Assembly (NCBI GenBank): GCA_963920575.1
Contig: OY986963.1
Span: 7,230,896 to 7,294,895, forward strand
From: Narthecium ossifragum
Taxonomy: Eukaryota; Streptophyta; Magnoliopsida; Dioscoreales; Nartheciaceae
Reading direction: 5' to 3'
DNA: 64,000 nucleotides
Shown: piece after piece, positions 10,354 through 23,570 of the stretch
How the letters are laid out: every line of letters begins with the position of its first letter
How positions within the stretch are numbered: the stretch's first letter is position 1
Made by a program: the position numbers and the translations under genes
The notes under the pieces: generated by a model
What the model was told of the DNA's origin: nothing
The model's input: only the letters and a program-made list of their open reading frames with translations
Databases searched by the model: none

Positions 10354-11632
10354 ATGGCACCTATGACTCTGCCTCCTGGGTTTCGGTTCCATCCCACCGA
10401 CGAAGAGCTCGTCGCATACTATCTCAAGAGGAAGATCAATGGGCGCAAGATCGAGTTGGAGATCATTCCTGAGGTGGATCTCTACAAATGCGAGCCATGG
10501 GAATTGCCAGGTATGTGTTGTTCTATTCCGGAGTATTGATCGATATATCTCTCCAAGCCGAATAAAGTCAATAGAAATGATTGAATTAAACGCTATATAT
10601 ATATATATATATGTACCAATCGAGAATTAATAATAATTGTAGATCGTAACAATTGATCGTAGAAGCAAGTTAAATTGTTTCCTTGACGTTATTGCTTTGG
10701 CCATCGATTGCTTGTAAGGAAAAAGCATTGTGCCTTCTAATACTATATTCAAACAGCTAGCTTTCTTTGTCACTTATCGTATATGTGCTTTGATTCACAA
10801 GTTGGAATAGCTCCCGAAGACTTACCTTCTATTGCACTTCATTCAACGGATCGAGTGATGCCCACTTAACTTCGTGGAAAAGAATCCATCCATGAATTAC
10901 TAGCTGGAATATATATAGGTCATACAATTGGAGCAATATATATAGTACTCGCACAAACTACTATTTTCTATTCATCTCCTCGCTTCCAAGCCATGCATGC
11001 CAAGTTTCTCTTTCGTTTGAATTCTTCTTTATTCTTCGTGCTATGAACCTAATAGGGTTTAGAATCCTTTAGCAATCAATTTAGGTAGCTATGAGAATTA
11101 TCGTGATAGATGAAAGAAGCTGAGACAATAACTTATCTTTTGTCGGGTCATCGATCTCATGATAAATAACATTCTTTTCTTAAAGCAAATGATAATTTCC
11201 CTGAATGGAGAAGTCAGCTTATAATCATGTTGTTTCTAAGGCACTTTGATGACATTGAGCCAAGATGGGTCAAACCTCCAACAGAGATTTAAATCAATGC
11301 TAGACTTTGTCTTGAAGATAAGATTCCTGGAAAATCTTCCTGCAGAGCTACTTTACTGACCCCATTAATTAATTCACCTTGCTCCTTTTGTATTTACTTT
11401 GTTAGTGTTACTTTTCTTTTTGTGAGAGCAACATATCGTTTTATCCTTGTTCTTTCAATCTACTGAGAATAAGTTTGGGATGCAACAAACCGCCGAAATT
11501 TTCTAAGGAAAGAGGTACAGTACCACAGAGGATAAGAGGACCCACGTCAAGAAAGCAAAAGAGAAAAGCTCATGGTCTCCAAGAGACTGCAGCAGCTCCA
11601 CAGAATGTGATTCTCTTTCCTCTTGTGGGGGC

Positions 11633-11663
<31 letters not shown>

Positions 11664-14162
11664 TAGGTTTTCATGATTATTTCTCTCTCTTCAGTTTCTA
11701 AAGACAAAGGGATGACTGCAGCCTTCTAGTCTAGGTTATAATTAGAAGGACACCCTAGAAGATCTCATGAAAGTATTTAATATGTCTCTAAAGCTGTTAA
11801 TTGGATCTACAAGAAGGATTTGATAGTTACTGATCAAGGAACTTCTTTTTGCTAGCTACTTTAAATTATTATACCATTAATTCTCTTTATTGTCTTTCTT
11901 GAGTTCATACATATATATTTTATCAAGTGGCTATATATGCTCTTCAATTTTTAATAATATCCCAGAGAAATCCTTCTTGCCAAGCAAGGACCTAGAATGG
12001 TACTTCTTCAGCCCCCGGGATCGGAAGTACCCCAACGGATCAAGAACTAACCGGGCGACCCAGGCCGGTTACTGGAAGGCCACCGGGAAGGACCGCAAGG
12101 TGAACTCCCAGAAGCGTTCAGTGGGGATGAAGAAAACCCTGGTTTACTACAGAGGCCGAGCACCGCATGGCTCTCGCACAGACTGGGTCATGCATGAGTA
12201 CCGGCTCGAAGAGAAAGAATGTGAAGCAGCCAATGGCTTGCAGGTGGAATATAATCATCTCCTTATAAATTTCCTTGTTCCTTTTTTTCCCTCCGAATTA
12301 TGATGTATTTATAGTCCATTCTTCACTGAATTATAACAGTCAAAATAACAATGAAATCCTTGTAATCTGTGTATATACACATTCTCAGGATGCATATGCC
12401 CTATGTCGTGTATTTAAGAAGAGTGCTCCTGGACCCAAGATAATAGAACATTATGGTGCACCTTATGAAGAGCACTCTCAGTGGATGGCGAATGATCGCT
12501 CGCCGACCGTGGATCTCTCCGTCGACGGAAGAGGAGATGAGCTGGAGAATTGTGGGTATCCTTTCCAGGCTGAGTTCTGCTCATCAGAACTCATTCAGGG
12601 AACTGCAAGCACTTCATGTGATGGAAAATGGATGCAGTATCTCTCAGAAGAGGCATTTGGCTCATCCACTCCTTTTCACAACGCTCCAAGCTATTCTTTT
12701 CTGCCATCTAAGGTAGAATCATTAATTAATTAGCCAACATTCTTTATTTATTGGATTCTTAAAAACTTATTCTTTGCTCTTTAATTACAGGTTGATGTAG
12801 CATTGGAGTGTGCAAGGTTGCAACATAGACTGTCCATGCCCCCATTGGAGGTGGAGGACTTCCCCCAATTCGATCTCGTCGAATCGAAGACCCTGCATTC
12901 TGGATTGTTTAAGCAAAAGAGTCAGGAAGTGGACATTTTACAAGAAATCCTTTCAGTTGCTTCAGCCTCTCAGGAGCTCATAAACAGCTCCACCAGCTAC
13001 CCGGATACGTGGCCAGGAAATTACTCGCATTTTGATGATTTCAACTCCCTGATAGATGGCGTTGGCTCGTCAAAATCAATGGCTAAATCATGTGGAGTAG
13101 GGGAATACTCAAGGTTGATAGAGATTGGTGACCTAGAAGAAGAGTTTAAGGAAGAAGCAAAGAAACCTGAGAACCTAAGAGACATAAAGGTACGTACATT
13201 AATTTATTATTTATCTATGAACCTACCTACCTACCTTACATATAGAAATTTAATTTTCATTTAATGTATATCACTCATCATCCTAAGTGAAAATTTACCC
13301 TCCAATTAATAGATAGCAATAGAACAAAATCGAAGCACGCCAGCTGCAGACAACAATATTGCACATTATCAACTAATTAGAGAGGCAGCTACAAACGAGC
13401 AAGGTATGTACGTACTCTTATATAGTACTCAGGCATGCATGAAGCTTTGGTTGTTGCCTTTTATTTTAGTACACATGCAATTTAGTAGCTAGACAGACAT
13501 TTTCCAGATCACTCCATTCATTCGAAGATAGATCGATTGCAGGAGAAACTGATCGACAGGACGACTGCGCTGATCACATAGGCGGTGATATGGACGACAA
13601 ACCCATCTTTTCTCAGTCTCAGCCCGACGATTACTCGGTTGCATTTACTGACATCCATCCGCAAGGAGGAGGAGTACTCTACCAAGAAGATAATGAATTG
13701 GACTTTGATGCCAACACTCCGACTTTCCAAGTTTATGAAAAGACCAGGGTGAACCATGGCCTGTTCGTGTCAAGTGGAGGCATGGCGAAGACATTCTTTC
13801 ATCACGTCGAGCCTTCTAAGAAGATTAGCTTCCATCTGATTCCAGCAGTGGCGCAATGCTGCGACATTGAGCGATTGAAGTATCTAAGTAAACACAGTGT
13901 ACGCAGCGGTTCGTTATTTAGCAAGTTCAAGGTGTTCTTTCAGGACAAGTTGATGGGGATCAAAGGATCAGCAAAGCCATGCAAAGCAAGCTCCTTTGGC
14001 AATGGAACAATGAACACAGCGCTGAGTGTTATCGCAGCTCTGTTGAGCATCGACTCCATGAATTTATCATGGAGAGGTGTTCGAGCAAGTCATGTCACAG
14101 AAAGGAACTTGTTTGAGTGTCCAGCAGCTGGCCATGAAAGAGGAAAGAGTTGGATGTACTAA
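10354..14162 (+). CDS. NAC transcription factor 1, NAC045/NAC086/NAC028-like
   Basis: DNA-binding transcription factor acting in the nucleus. Six exons: 10354-10510, 11966-12243, 12389-12712, 12791-13189, 13313-13403 and 13543-14162, all GT-AG with consistent phase, giving 622 residues. The N-terminal NAC domain (about residues 6-155) shows subdomains A to [73 protein letters not shown] and [11 protein letters not shown]. The long C-terminal part is acidic and Ser-rich and contains [11 protein letters not shown] followed by [12 protein letters not shown], the conserved block I associate with the NAC045/086 group that controls sieve-element enucleation in Arabidopsis. No convincing membrane anchor is seen at the C-terminus. 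Subgroup assignment is from memory. Confidence 0.92.
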
Positions 14163-14706
14163 TCACAAGCATAACTAGAGGAAAAGACAATGAGAACAGG
14201 ATTTGGTGCCTAACTTAAGAGGGAGAGACATTCCAGCGTTTTAAAGAGGGAGATGTTCTCTTCTTATATTATTCTAGCCATATATATGTAACTCGATCTT
14301 TCTCCTCTATTCATGGATGTAACATAGCTATAGAAAGCAGTTCATAACTTTGGAATTGATCATGTATGTTAATTTTATAGGAATAGCACATTTGTTCACC
14401 AATAAATACGCTTGTTTTTATGTTCTTTCCTCTTACTCCTATGAACAACATCGCCAACTAATCAATTAAGAGAGCAGTTTTTGCTTGCATGCACGACGAG
14501 CGAGTGGGTTTGATCAGGTTCTAAATTAACCTGATCCTATACTTGCAATGCAATATTATGCAATTAAAGATATGGCTTCCTTCCTGTGGGACATATTGCC
14601 TAGTAAAACAAATTATAATTGATGACAAGCCGCAAGAATCCAAGTGACGCGACTATAGATTCATTGATATATGGATGCAATATATTTTTGGAGCTAGCAA
14701 AGCCAG
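14163..14706. other. NAC gene 1 3' flank
   Basis: AT-rich 3' flank with AATAAA-type signals (AATAAATACG near 14401). No gene seen. Confidence 0.4.
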
Positions 14707-15279
14707 CAGGATGGCAATGGGGCGGGTTAAGTGGGTTCCCGCCCTGATCCGTCCCTAATAGTATGGGTTTGGGGTAAGCCTAAATGGGTTTGGAGCAGGT
14801 ACGGGGAAGTCAAGTTAAACCCGAATGGATTTGAAACGGGTTTGGGTTTAGGCTTGAAAAACCCGAACCCGCCCCGATTATACATATATTTACTTAAATA
14901 CTTGTGCTATATATACACGTACAATTAAGTATTATAGGAATGCATGATATAACATTCCGACTTCCCGATCCCTTTCGCTTTTAGACTTTATCTATGTTTC
15001 TTTTCTTAAAATTAAAGCATTATCTACATGTGGGAGACGAAGACGAGGATTTTCTTTCTTTTTTTTATAATATGCGATTTTTCAATTTTCATATTACATT
15101 TTGTCATGTTTTCAGTGACATTATATGGAGCTGGGCGGGAATGAGTTAGGTGGGTTGGATTTTAAACGGGGATGGGATGGGGTATACAAACCCACATAGG
15201 TTTGGGACGGATTTGGGGGTGTGTTTTTTTATATGGGATGGGTTTGGAATTATACTAATCCGCCCCGCTGCCATCCCTA
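14707..15279. mobile_element. non-autonomous hAT-like element, 573 bp
   Basis: Terminal inverted repeats: left CAGGATGGCAATGGGGCGGG and right CCGCCCCGCTGCCATCCCTA. It is flanked by an imperfect 8-bp duplication, AAAGCCAG at 14699-14706 and AAAGCTAC at 15280-15287. Subterminal GGGTTT and CCCGCCCC motifs repeat inside. No transposase frame. Confidence 0.7.
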
Positions 15280-15287
15280 AAAGCTAC

Positions 15288-16498
15288 TGCATTTTGTTAA
15301 ATATGGTAGGTTTCAACAATTCATGTAGTTGTTGTCAGTTACTGGTATTAACTCCATCCCTAACATTTTTGGACGTGTTACTTTAATCGGTGGAACCAAA
15401 CACTTAAGCTGTTCAAAAAGGATAAGTTGAGAATTTTGAATTTTCAGAATTTGGTAAGGCGATTGGCGGGAGGGATCCAATGAGCCATCGACTTCTACTC
15501 TGATACCATGTTGAAGTTGGACAATATTATATGTTCCAAATAAAGGTTAACGACTATTGTAGGTATTACGACTAATATAGTCCTCCATGCCCTTGTTTTT
15601 TGGTTCTTTACGGGTGACAATACTATCTTGCGACCATAATATTTGGTTATACCTTTTGTATTGAAAACTGTTTGTGTTAATATATCTTTCTTTGCTCAGA
15701 TTAAAATCAGCTGGAATTTAATGGGAACAAGAGTTTATGAAACCTCATATGAGAGCAGATCATGCTTAGAGATAAAACTAGCTATCAATTAACTTGGCTC
15801 TAGTATATCATGTTAATTTCACAAATCCTGATCATTCAGTACCACTAGTTTTCATACTTTATATATATACTTTATACCTGTAGACCAACATGTCTAATTA
15901 AAAGATGTTTTGGCCCATCAGGATACACCACCACATGACTGAAAAAAAAGAAACCCCATCTAAGAACTCAGGAAGCCTAAACCTGCTAGATCGATCCAAG
16001 CAGTTATTATATGTAGAGGATGTTTAGTCGCTACCATGATCTTTAGTTTTACAGAGTTTAAAGTCCAAAGAAACCACTTGGCCATGCTGTCTCACTGAGC
16101 TTAAAGACCTACATGGAATCTGACCTCCCTTTCTTTTCATTTCTTTCGTTTCTCTTTTAAGAAGTGAATCCCCATAAAATGTAAGAAAAAAACTGACCTT
16201 GTATGCATTTAGATGACAATTGGCTGAGCAATAATAATCACATAAAAAGGTGAGGATAGAAATGGCAAAAAGGAAAAGGGTTCGCAAAAGAAAAGAAGGG
16301 AGACAACAAATCCATTGGGCTCATCTCTTCTCATTCAAGGCTTCTAAAGCCAACACAATGCCCCCATCGCTTGTCGAACTGATCACTGATTAAATAAGAC
16401 AAGAAGAATCATGGCTAACAAAAGCTCACATCAGCCCATATGGGGCCATGCATGACTAAATCTAAAACTAGATCTACTGCATACATGCTTGAAACACC

Positions 16499-16530
<32 letters not shown>

Positions 16531-17923
16531 GACTACAGCTAGCAATGAGTTTAAATAGTAGCAGTGTCCCCCCAGGACAAATGAGTGATTTGTGGGTTTG
16601 TTGTTGAGTTTTGTCTTATTTAAGAGGGAGAGGTTAAGATAAACTAGGGAAGAGGGTACATTTAGAATGGATGGAAGCTGGAGCAGGGGACACGTGAAGT
16701 GGTTTAAGCCGTAGAGAGCCGATTGGTTTGATTTTTATTCGAATTTAGGATATACATATATGAAAAAGCTACTGTCAATCCTCATATAGATACTACCAGG
16801 ATGTTGCTCCCACGTCTTAATCATTAATTTCTACATCTAGCTATCTATTATATAAAATCAGATGCATTCTATCATATGGTTGATGATGCCCGATCCAAAT
16901 TTTATTACGATGCGATCAAGATGAAGCCATCTGAAAGGGAGCAGTGGTGGGTGGTGGTCACCCGTTGTTAGGAAAGGGAGAGAGAGGAGTAGTGGGGGTT
17001 GGTGGTTATCCGTGTCATGTGACACGGGGCTTCACCTAATATATTATAAAAAAAGATTCAAAGCATTTCTTATTATGGGTTAATGTCATATTCCACCTTA
17101 AAAAGTTCTAAATTTCACATTTCGTGCCATATTCTTTCATACATCATTATTCTTCGGGGTTATGTTATATACTCATGGAGTTAATTTCATCCAAATATAA
17201 AGCGAAAATTTCGAACGGGTTTAGTTTACCTTATACTAGGCTTCTATCACACCATCATACCAACCGTTCAACCGTTTAGATTTGTTTGAATCTTATTCGA
17301 CGGGTTTAGTTTGCCTCATACTAGGCTTATTGAGTATACATCGAGCGGGAATTTTTTGAATCTTATCCAACAGGTTTAGTTTGAATCTTATCCAACGGGT
17401 TTAGTTGGCATTAGTATACATCGAGTGGGAAATTTTTGAAACTATTGAGAACAAAGTCATTTTGCAACGTTTTAAAAAAAATGCAAAAGCGTAGGATCCA
17501 ACTTTCATCTCGCAATCGCAGCATATAGTACGGTACATATATTTTAATATTTGTATTATTTTTATTCGTTGATGTTCGATATTGTAATTCTAAGATACTT
17601 TTTTCATTACTTAAAAGAAAAAAAAATTGATCATTTTGCTTTAGATTTCGCCCCCTTTAAGTCTCATCCTGCTTCCGCCACCGTGGCAATATATGTTTGA
17701 GAACGGGTTTTAACCTTCAAGTAGAACATCAACCATAAGAGTAGTATGGAAGGTGTGGGAGGATAGCTTGTGGAAAGGAATAGGCTACTGAGAATCTGCA
17801 AAAGAGAAAGTGAAAATGACTCAAAGAAGAGGGGCTTTGAATCCTTTTATATATGTGATGATGAAGGTGAAAAGAATAGGAGTTGGGAGGTGATCATCAG
17901 TTTCTCTGGAGGAGAAAGGAAGT

Positions 17924-17954
<31 letters not shown>

Positions 17955-17973
17955 AGGGGAGAGGCAGAGCGAA
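15288..17973. other. intergenic between the two NAC genes
   Basis: No supported gene. An AT dinucleotide run lies at 16503-16530. Near 17085 the text GGGTTAATGTCATATTCCACC resembles the end of the TIR family at 23263. Repeated ACGGGTTTAGTTTG units occur at 17210-17405. Just before the next gene there is a GAAAGAAAGAAA run (17930-17953) in the leader and TATATATG near 17851 as a possible TATA box. Confidence 0.4.
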
Positions 17974-20384
17974 ATGGCGCCGGTGGGTCTGCCACCGGGC
18001 TTTAGGTTCCACCCCACCGACGAAGAACTCGTCAATTACTACCTCAAAAGGAAGATCCATGGCCTCAAGATAGAGCTGGACATCATCCCGGAAGTGGACC
18101 TCTACAAATGTGAACCATGGGAATTAGCAGGCATGTTATATATTAATATATATACCTACACTCCTAGCTAGCATTCAATTATATAATTTATATATCTACT
18201 GTCCCCTCAATGCATTGTTATATATGTAATGCATGAGGTCCTATATCTTAATTGTTCTTGATGATGTTTTGGATTATTTTCTAGATAAATCATTCTTGCC
18301 TAGTAGGGATCCTGAGTGGTATTTCTTCGGACCGAGGGATCGCAAGTATCCGAATGGCTTCCGGACAAACCGGGCGACTAGAGCAGGGTACTGGAAGTCC
18401 ACAGGAAAAGATCGGCGAGTCTCCTCGCAGAATCGAGCCATCGGCATGAAGAAGACATTGGTGTACTACAGGGGACGAGCTCCGCAGGGGATGAGGACGG
18501 ACTGGGTGATGCATGAGTACCGTCTCGACGACAAGGAGTGCGAGGACACCATGGGTATTCAGGTAACTATTTAATGACCATCACTAGCTAGCTTGATCGA
18601 TCGATGGCGATTCTACGCATGCAGTGTAGATCTTCGATCGTGTTATATATCATGCAATTAATTAATGCGCACTTGATTTTATGTCACTAGCTAATCGCTA
18701 TATATATAAGATGGAGTTTTAAAAGATGAATGTCATGAGATGCCTTCCATTGCTAGACCTGACAAGTTGGAGGAGTAATAATAGTCTTCCTTTTTACGTT
18801 GCAGAGAAGATCCTGTATTATATTTGTCATCCTTTCAACATTACTTCTTAGATCTTTTTTTCCCGGCCCTTCAATAATATGATCACACACACACACACAC
18901 TCTTTGATGGCACTAGCTAGAGAAATCATTTCATCAGTTCCCCAAAATAGCACAATAAGAGAGGTAGAACTGATCGAAGCTGTGAATTGATTGGGAATGG
19001 TATTCAAGAAGAAGGAAGTTATATATACACAAACAATATCAGCATTCAGCAGCTAGCGTAGAATGGCAGAGAGAAGATAGAGAGAGAGCGAGCTTGAGCC
19101 GAAGGGCTATGGGGAAAAGGAAAGATTCTACGTTAGTTATGCATGACGTGCATGGAAAGCTAGGGCTTTCCCCAACTTTGTTTGCTTTTCTATCCATTAT
19201 AAAAACAGACGGTAATCATTCTTTTCTTCATCCAGTACTAGTCCTAGATCCTCTCCAAAGTACGTGCCCAGCATTGTTTTCAGTTTTCTAGTAAGACAAA
19301 TACCTCATTCCCTTCTCCATCACGAACAAAATTTTCATCTACATGAGCTACTGCTCATCATCATGTGATGGTATTACTACCATGCACTTTATACAACGAA
19401 GACCATGATGCAGCTAATATAGGGCACAAGTTCTGCAATAAAGTGAAGACACCCCTCATGGTGTCATCCATCTAGTGTCGGTGGCTTTTCTCTTTATTCC
19501 CAGCATCTCCCTTCTTGCAAAAGACAACCATTTGATTCAATGTTCTCCCAGCCAGAGGCTGTGCTGTACAAATCCTCGGTGTATTTAGCAGCTTATTCAT
19601 GATCAACCACCCTTCTTATAATTTAGCATCATATATAGGTCCACGTGATTAATTAACTATATATTACAAGAGCTAATATATATATGGAGGCATTTACAGA
19701 TTGCTGTTCTTGGAATATTGCTTCACATTTTTGGTAAAAAGATTTAGAGAACAGGAGAATTTATCAAAATATTAATCCAGCTTCTAATCGGAACAAATTT
19801 ATAGAAGATTGCTGTACATTCTTGAAATATTTCTTCACATTTGGATGTCATTAATTATAATGTGTTACTTAGAACTCTATATTCTTTCAACAGCCAAGGG
19901 ACTCCTCAGAAATAAATCCCAACAACAAACAAATTCATAATTATGATCCCAACAAGTAAGAGACGAAAAGAGGATATTGAAAAAAATCTGAAAAGCTTGG
20001 ATTATATATATATATATAGGTACTTAAAACTAGCATCATATATATGTGTTGATTGAAAGCTGATAATCTTAATTTTTTTCCCCCCCCCAGGACTCATATG
20101 CATTATGTAGAGTCTTCAAGAAGAATGTGGTGTGTGCAGAAGTTGGTGATCAGGGACAAAATAGCCTGCAGGCATTGATAGAGAGCTCCTCATCAGGGAT
20201 CACCACCGAGTATGAGACCACATCGCCGGATGTTCCTCTAGGCGGCCAGTCATCTCCGTGTGTCGAAGAGGATGACAAAGATGACGCTTGGATGCAGTTC
20301 ATCACCGATGACGCTTGGTGTTCTAGTACTGTATCGGGCAATGAGCTCGGCGATGATCCTTCGTGTGTGGCTTTAGCTAATTGA
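17974..20384 (+). CDS. NAC transcription factor 2, paralog of NAC gene 1
   Basis: Nuclear transcription factor of 242 residues in three exons: 17974-18130, 18285-18562 and 20091-20384. The first two exons have the same lengths (157 and 278 bases) and phases as in the NAC gene 7.6 kb upstream. NAC subdomains are complete: [72 protein letters not shown] and [11 protein letters not shown]. The C-terminal tail is short (about 90 residues) and acidic, with [14 protein letters not shown]. Intron 1 must use a GC donor (AG|GCATGT) to keep the frame. Intron 2 is long (1,528 bases) and ends after a C-rich tract. The tail lacks the PPLEVEDF block of NAC gene 1. Target genes are unknown. Confidence 0.92.
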
Positions 20385-21303
20385 AGGTTTTCTTTCCCTT
20401 GTTCGATCTTGCTATAATTTGGGTGATAAATATTGGCTGGTGAAATAATATATATATATATATTATATATATATAATAAGGGGAGGTGTTTTGTTAAGTA
20501 CCACGCACTGCATTAATTGGTTGGAGATCCAAAGATATGCAAGGGTTCAGTTATAATTTGGTCCTTATTTTGAGACCTTTTTGGTGCATTTGTGGTGATG
20601 TATTTGTAGTAGTAATATTGTAAGTAATAGCTCATATTTTATTTTTACATTCTTGTTTATTGCATGTTTACATTCATGTAGTGTACAAAGTGACACTCAT
20701 AATTGTGTGGGGGAGTATTTTTTCTTCTGAATAAAATTATATATCGTCGGAGTGTTACAAAATTTGGTCCTTATTTTGAGACCTTTTTGGTGTTACAAAA
20801 TGAGAACATTGATGAAACATGTTCTACTCATGGTATATATAATGTCAACTTTTTCTCATTTTGAGCCTTTTATCTTCCTCATTATATTCCTAGTAGCCGG
20901 TTTGTTGTCGTTTACCCGCTTCGGCTCAATTTTGAAAAAAAAAGAAAGAAAAAAGAAAGAAAAAACATATGAAAAGCCCATTTTCTTCATTGCTTTTGTT
21001 GACTGAAATTTAATTATAAGGTATATCATAATCAATGTAGCTAGTTTCAATACACATATTGTCATCAACAAACTTTTCTTACTGATTAGGAATTTATCTT
21101 AGATTGGAGAAATCTCATTTTAGTATAATAGGCATTTCATAGACGACCATCAGCTACCTTAAAGAATAACCTATACGTATAGAGAAATTTTAGGTTTGAT
21201 TATTTGAGCCGGTAACCTAGGTTTAGGGCCTTGATTTGTACTATCTTGATCTAAGTCAAATATACTCGCTGTGTAAGCTATTTAATTTATTTATTATATA
21301 TAG
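20385..21303. other. NAC gene 2 3' flank
   Basis: AT-rich, with TATATA palindromes at 20448-20476 and a short A/G-rich run near 20935-20965. No gene seen. The last bases, TATAG at 21299-21303, are the duplication left of the solo LTR. Confidence 0.45.
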
Positions 21304-23158
21304 TGTTGGATTAAGGCTTGTATAAAAGCCCAAAACACTTATTAAGTAAGTGTGGGCTAAGCCTAAAAGGGTTGAATCAAATGAGCTAAGAGAAAGCTCA
21401 TTATTTAATAACTAAATGGAGGAGCCCATGTGGTGTAGTAAAATGTTTAGTCCCATATTGGTCGAGGAGAAAAAACATTTCACCAGTTTATATTAGGGGT
21501 GGCAATTCGGGTTGTAACCCGTGAACCCGACCCGAAATAAACAGGTTCGGGTTTGGTATAATTGGGTTCGGGTCATAATGGAGTCATAAACGGGACCCGT
21601 TTATGACCCGTGAATAAACGGATCCGGTCGGGTTGACCCGCGGGTTACGCGGGTCAACCCATTTAACCCGTTTATTCCTTATCCATCCAGCAGTACCCAC
21701 TGGGCTACTAGGCCCACTACCCAGGCCCACTCCTCCACTCCTCTCTCCCCCACTACCAGGCCCACCTCCACTCCTCTCTTCCCCACCCCCCGGCACCCTC
21801 TCCCCCCCCCCCCCCCCCCCCCGCCCTCTTCCTCCCCCCCGGCGCCCTCTTCCCCACCCCCACTCCTTCCCGTCACCGTCCTCGACCTCCCCGAGCCCGA
21901 GGTCGCCACAGCGCCGTCCTCGACCTCCACGAGCCCGAGGTCGCCACAGCGCCGTCCTCGACCTCCTCGACCACGAAGCGGCCAGATCTGGCTATTTCCC
22001 GGCCAGATCCGGCTGTTTCACGGCCAGATCTGGCCAGATCCGACTGTTTGCCGGCTAGATCAGGCTGCCGGCGCCGACGCCGAGCGCCGCCTCTCCCTCT
22101 GGGCAGTGGTGGGTTAACTCGAACCTGACCCGACCCGTTTATTAAACGGGTTAGGCGGTTGGGTCGGGTTCGGGTTTATAAACCTGACCCGTTTATTAAA
22201 CGGGTCGGGTCCGGGTTGGGTGTTTTGTTAAACGGACCCGAACCCGATCCGTGAACCCGAATTGCCACCCCTAGTTTATATAGTGTTTGAAGCTTCTATA
22301 CTTTGAACACTTGGATGGACTAGAGAGAGGGACCCACATGCGTGCCGTCGTCGCCTGCTCGTTATGCTCGTGCGGGGTGTGTGTTCTTTTTGCTACACAA
22401 CGACCTGGTTGAGTCAGGTCGAGTTCACTGGATCGATTGAACTGAGTTAACTTGACGTTTTAGCTTCCAAGTCTGGGCAGCACATTACCTCATGGTTTAC
22501 ATATGAGTTGATTGAGTCTAAATGACTCATTTACTCACAATGAATGGGTTGAGGATGTTATGACTCTTGGGCTACCATGACTGGGCAGTTATGGGTGATG
22601 TGGCAGCACATTACCTCATGGTAAGGTGTTATTGCTGACGTGGCGACTCTTGAGCTCTCCAAGTGGAGGTTACAGATGACATGGCAACCCATAACTGGAC
22701 AGTTACTGCTGACGTGGCAAGCCTCTTCACCTCTCCATTAAGTGGCTGATCAGCTAGCCATCCTAACCTATAAATATATAGGACCTTACCTTGCCAATTC
22801 TAGGCTGCATGCATCACACCACCACTTCGTAGAGGGTTTTTGATGGCTGAGAGTACCGAACCGACGAAGGCTTGAAGGGCGATCAGAGGCCAGCTTTCTT
22901 CCGCTCGCGCAGAAGATCGTTGTACATTGGGAGTTTTTTGCCTGAAGAACCAAAAGCTGCGGTGGTGGGCAAACAAAGCTTAAGGACAAAGTGTGATACA
23001 TTGGCCTCGATCCAGTTCTTTTTCTTATTCGGCGGCGTCTACCTCCTTCTATTTTCTTGTACTCGTTTAACGATACGTTTGTTTTGATTTTATTTAATTA
23101 TTATAAAGGATTACTTGCTATTCGGGTTAAACAAGAATCCTAATTTTATTGTCTAACA
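21304..23158 (+). mobile_element. solo LTR with nested hAT element
   Basis: The LTR starts TGTTGGATTAAGG and ends ATTGTCTAACA, and is flanked by a perfect 5-bp duplication TATAG (21299-21303 and 23159-23163). A TATA box (CTATAAATATATAGG near 22769) and a downstream leader lie in the expected position. No gag-pol or second LTR adjoins it, so it is a solo LTR left by recombination. Subtracting the nested element and its duplicated 8 bp gives about 1,067 bp. GACGTGGC and ATGTGGCAGCAC motifs repeat in 22590-22725. Superfamily (Copia or Gypsy) cannot be decided. Confidence 0.8.
21494..22273. mobile_element. non-autonomous hAT-like element, 780 bp, nested in the solo LTR
   Basis: Left end TAGGGGTGGCAATTCGGGTT and right end AACCCGAATTGCCACCCCTA are perfect inverted repeats of 20 bp. 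The flanks carry a perfect 8-bp duplication GTTTATAT (21486-21493 and 22274-22281), the hAT signature. Subterminal CCCGTTTAT and GGGTCGGGT motifs are many. The GC-rich centre (21700-22080) holds a poly-C run and no transposase; its long open frames are by-products of composition. Confidence 0.85.
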
Positions 23159-23262
23159 TATAGCTAGTCCGAAGAGGTTACAAGAAAAATGAAAACATCA
23201 ACTTTTCTTAAGCCAAACAAACACCGAGTTTGATTACACAAACCATTTAATTAAATCTTGGG

Positions 23263-23570
23263 TTATTTACATATTCCCCCCCCCCCCCCCCAAGTAAAAG
23301 TTCAAATTTATGCATTTCGCACTAGAATGCAAGTATCACATAAACATCATGAAATGCATATTTCGACATTGGTTATTTAGAGTGGAATATTCCAGAAATA
23401 TACCAGACGGAGCTGTTTGAACTTTTATAGAAGAATCTTTCATTCTATTCTGATTTACTATTAACTATGGCCAGGTCAAGGCAACTTACGGACGTGGACG
23501 GAAGGGAAATTACAAGGTGAGATATGTAAATTTGGACTTTTATTGGGGGAAATGTGTAAATAGCCGTTAA
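23263..23570. mobile_element. TIR element of the GGGTTATTTACATAT family
   Basis: The left end GGGTTATTTACATATTCCCC, then AAAAGTTCAAATTTATGC, is matched by the inverse of the right end (GATATGTAAATTTGGACTTTTATTG then GGGGGAAATGTGTAAATAGCC, 23520-23568). The left terminal repeat is interrupted by a homopolymer of C (from 23275). Similar termini occur at 32950-33872. The remaining 23571-24406 has no recognised gene; 23760-24070 is unassigned. Confidence 0.6.

Noticed and set aside
21633..22058. 141-codon Pro-rich frame
   Set aside because: It lies wholly inside the GC-rich centre of a non-autonomous hAT element.
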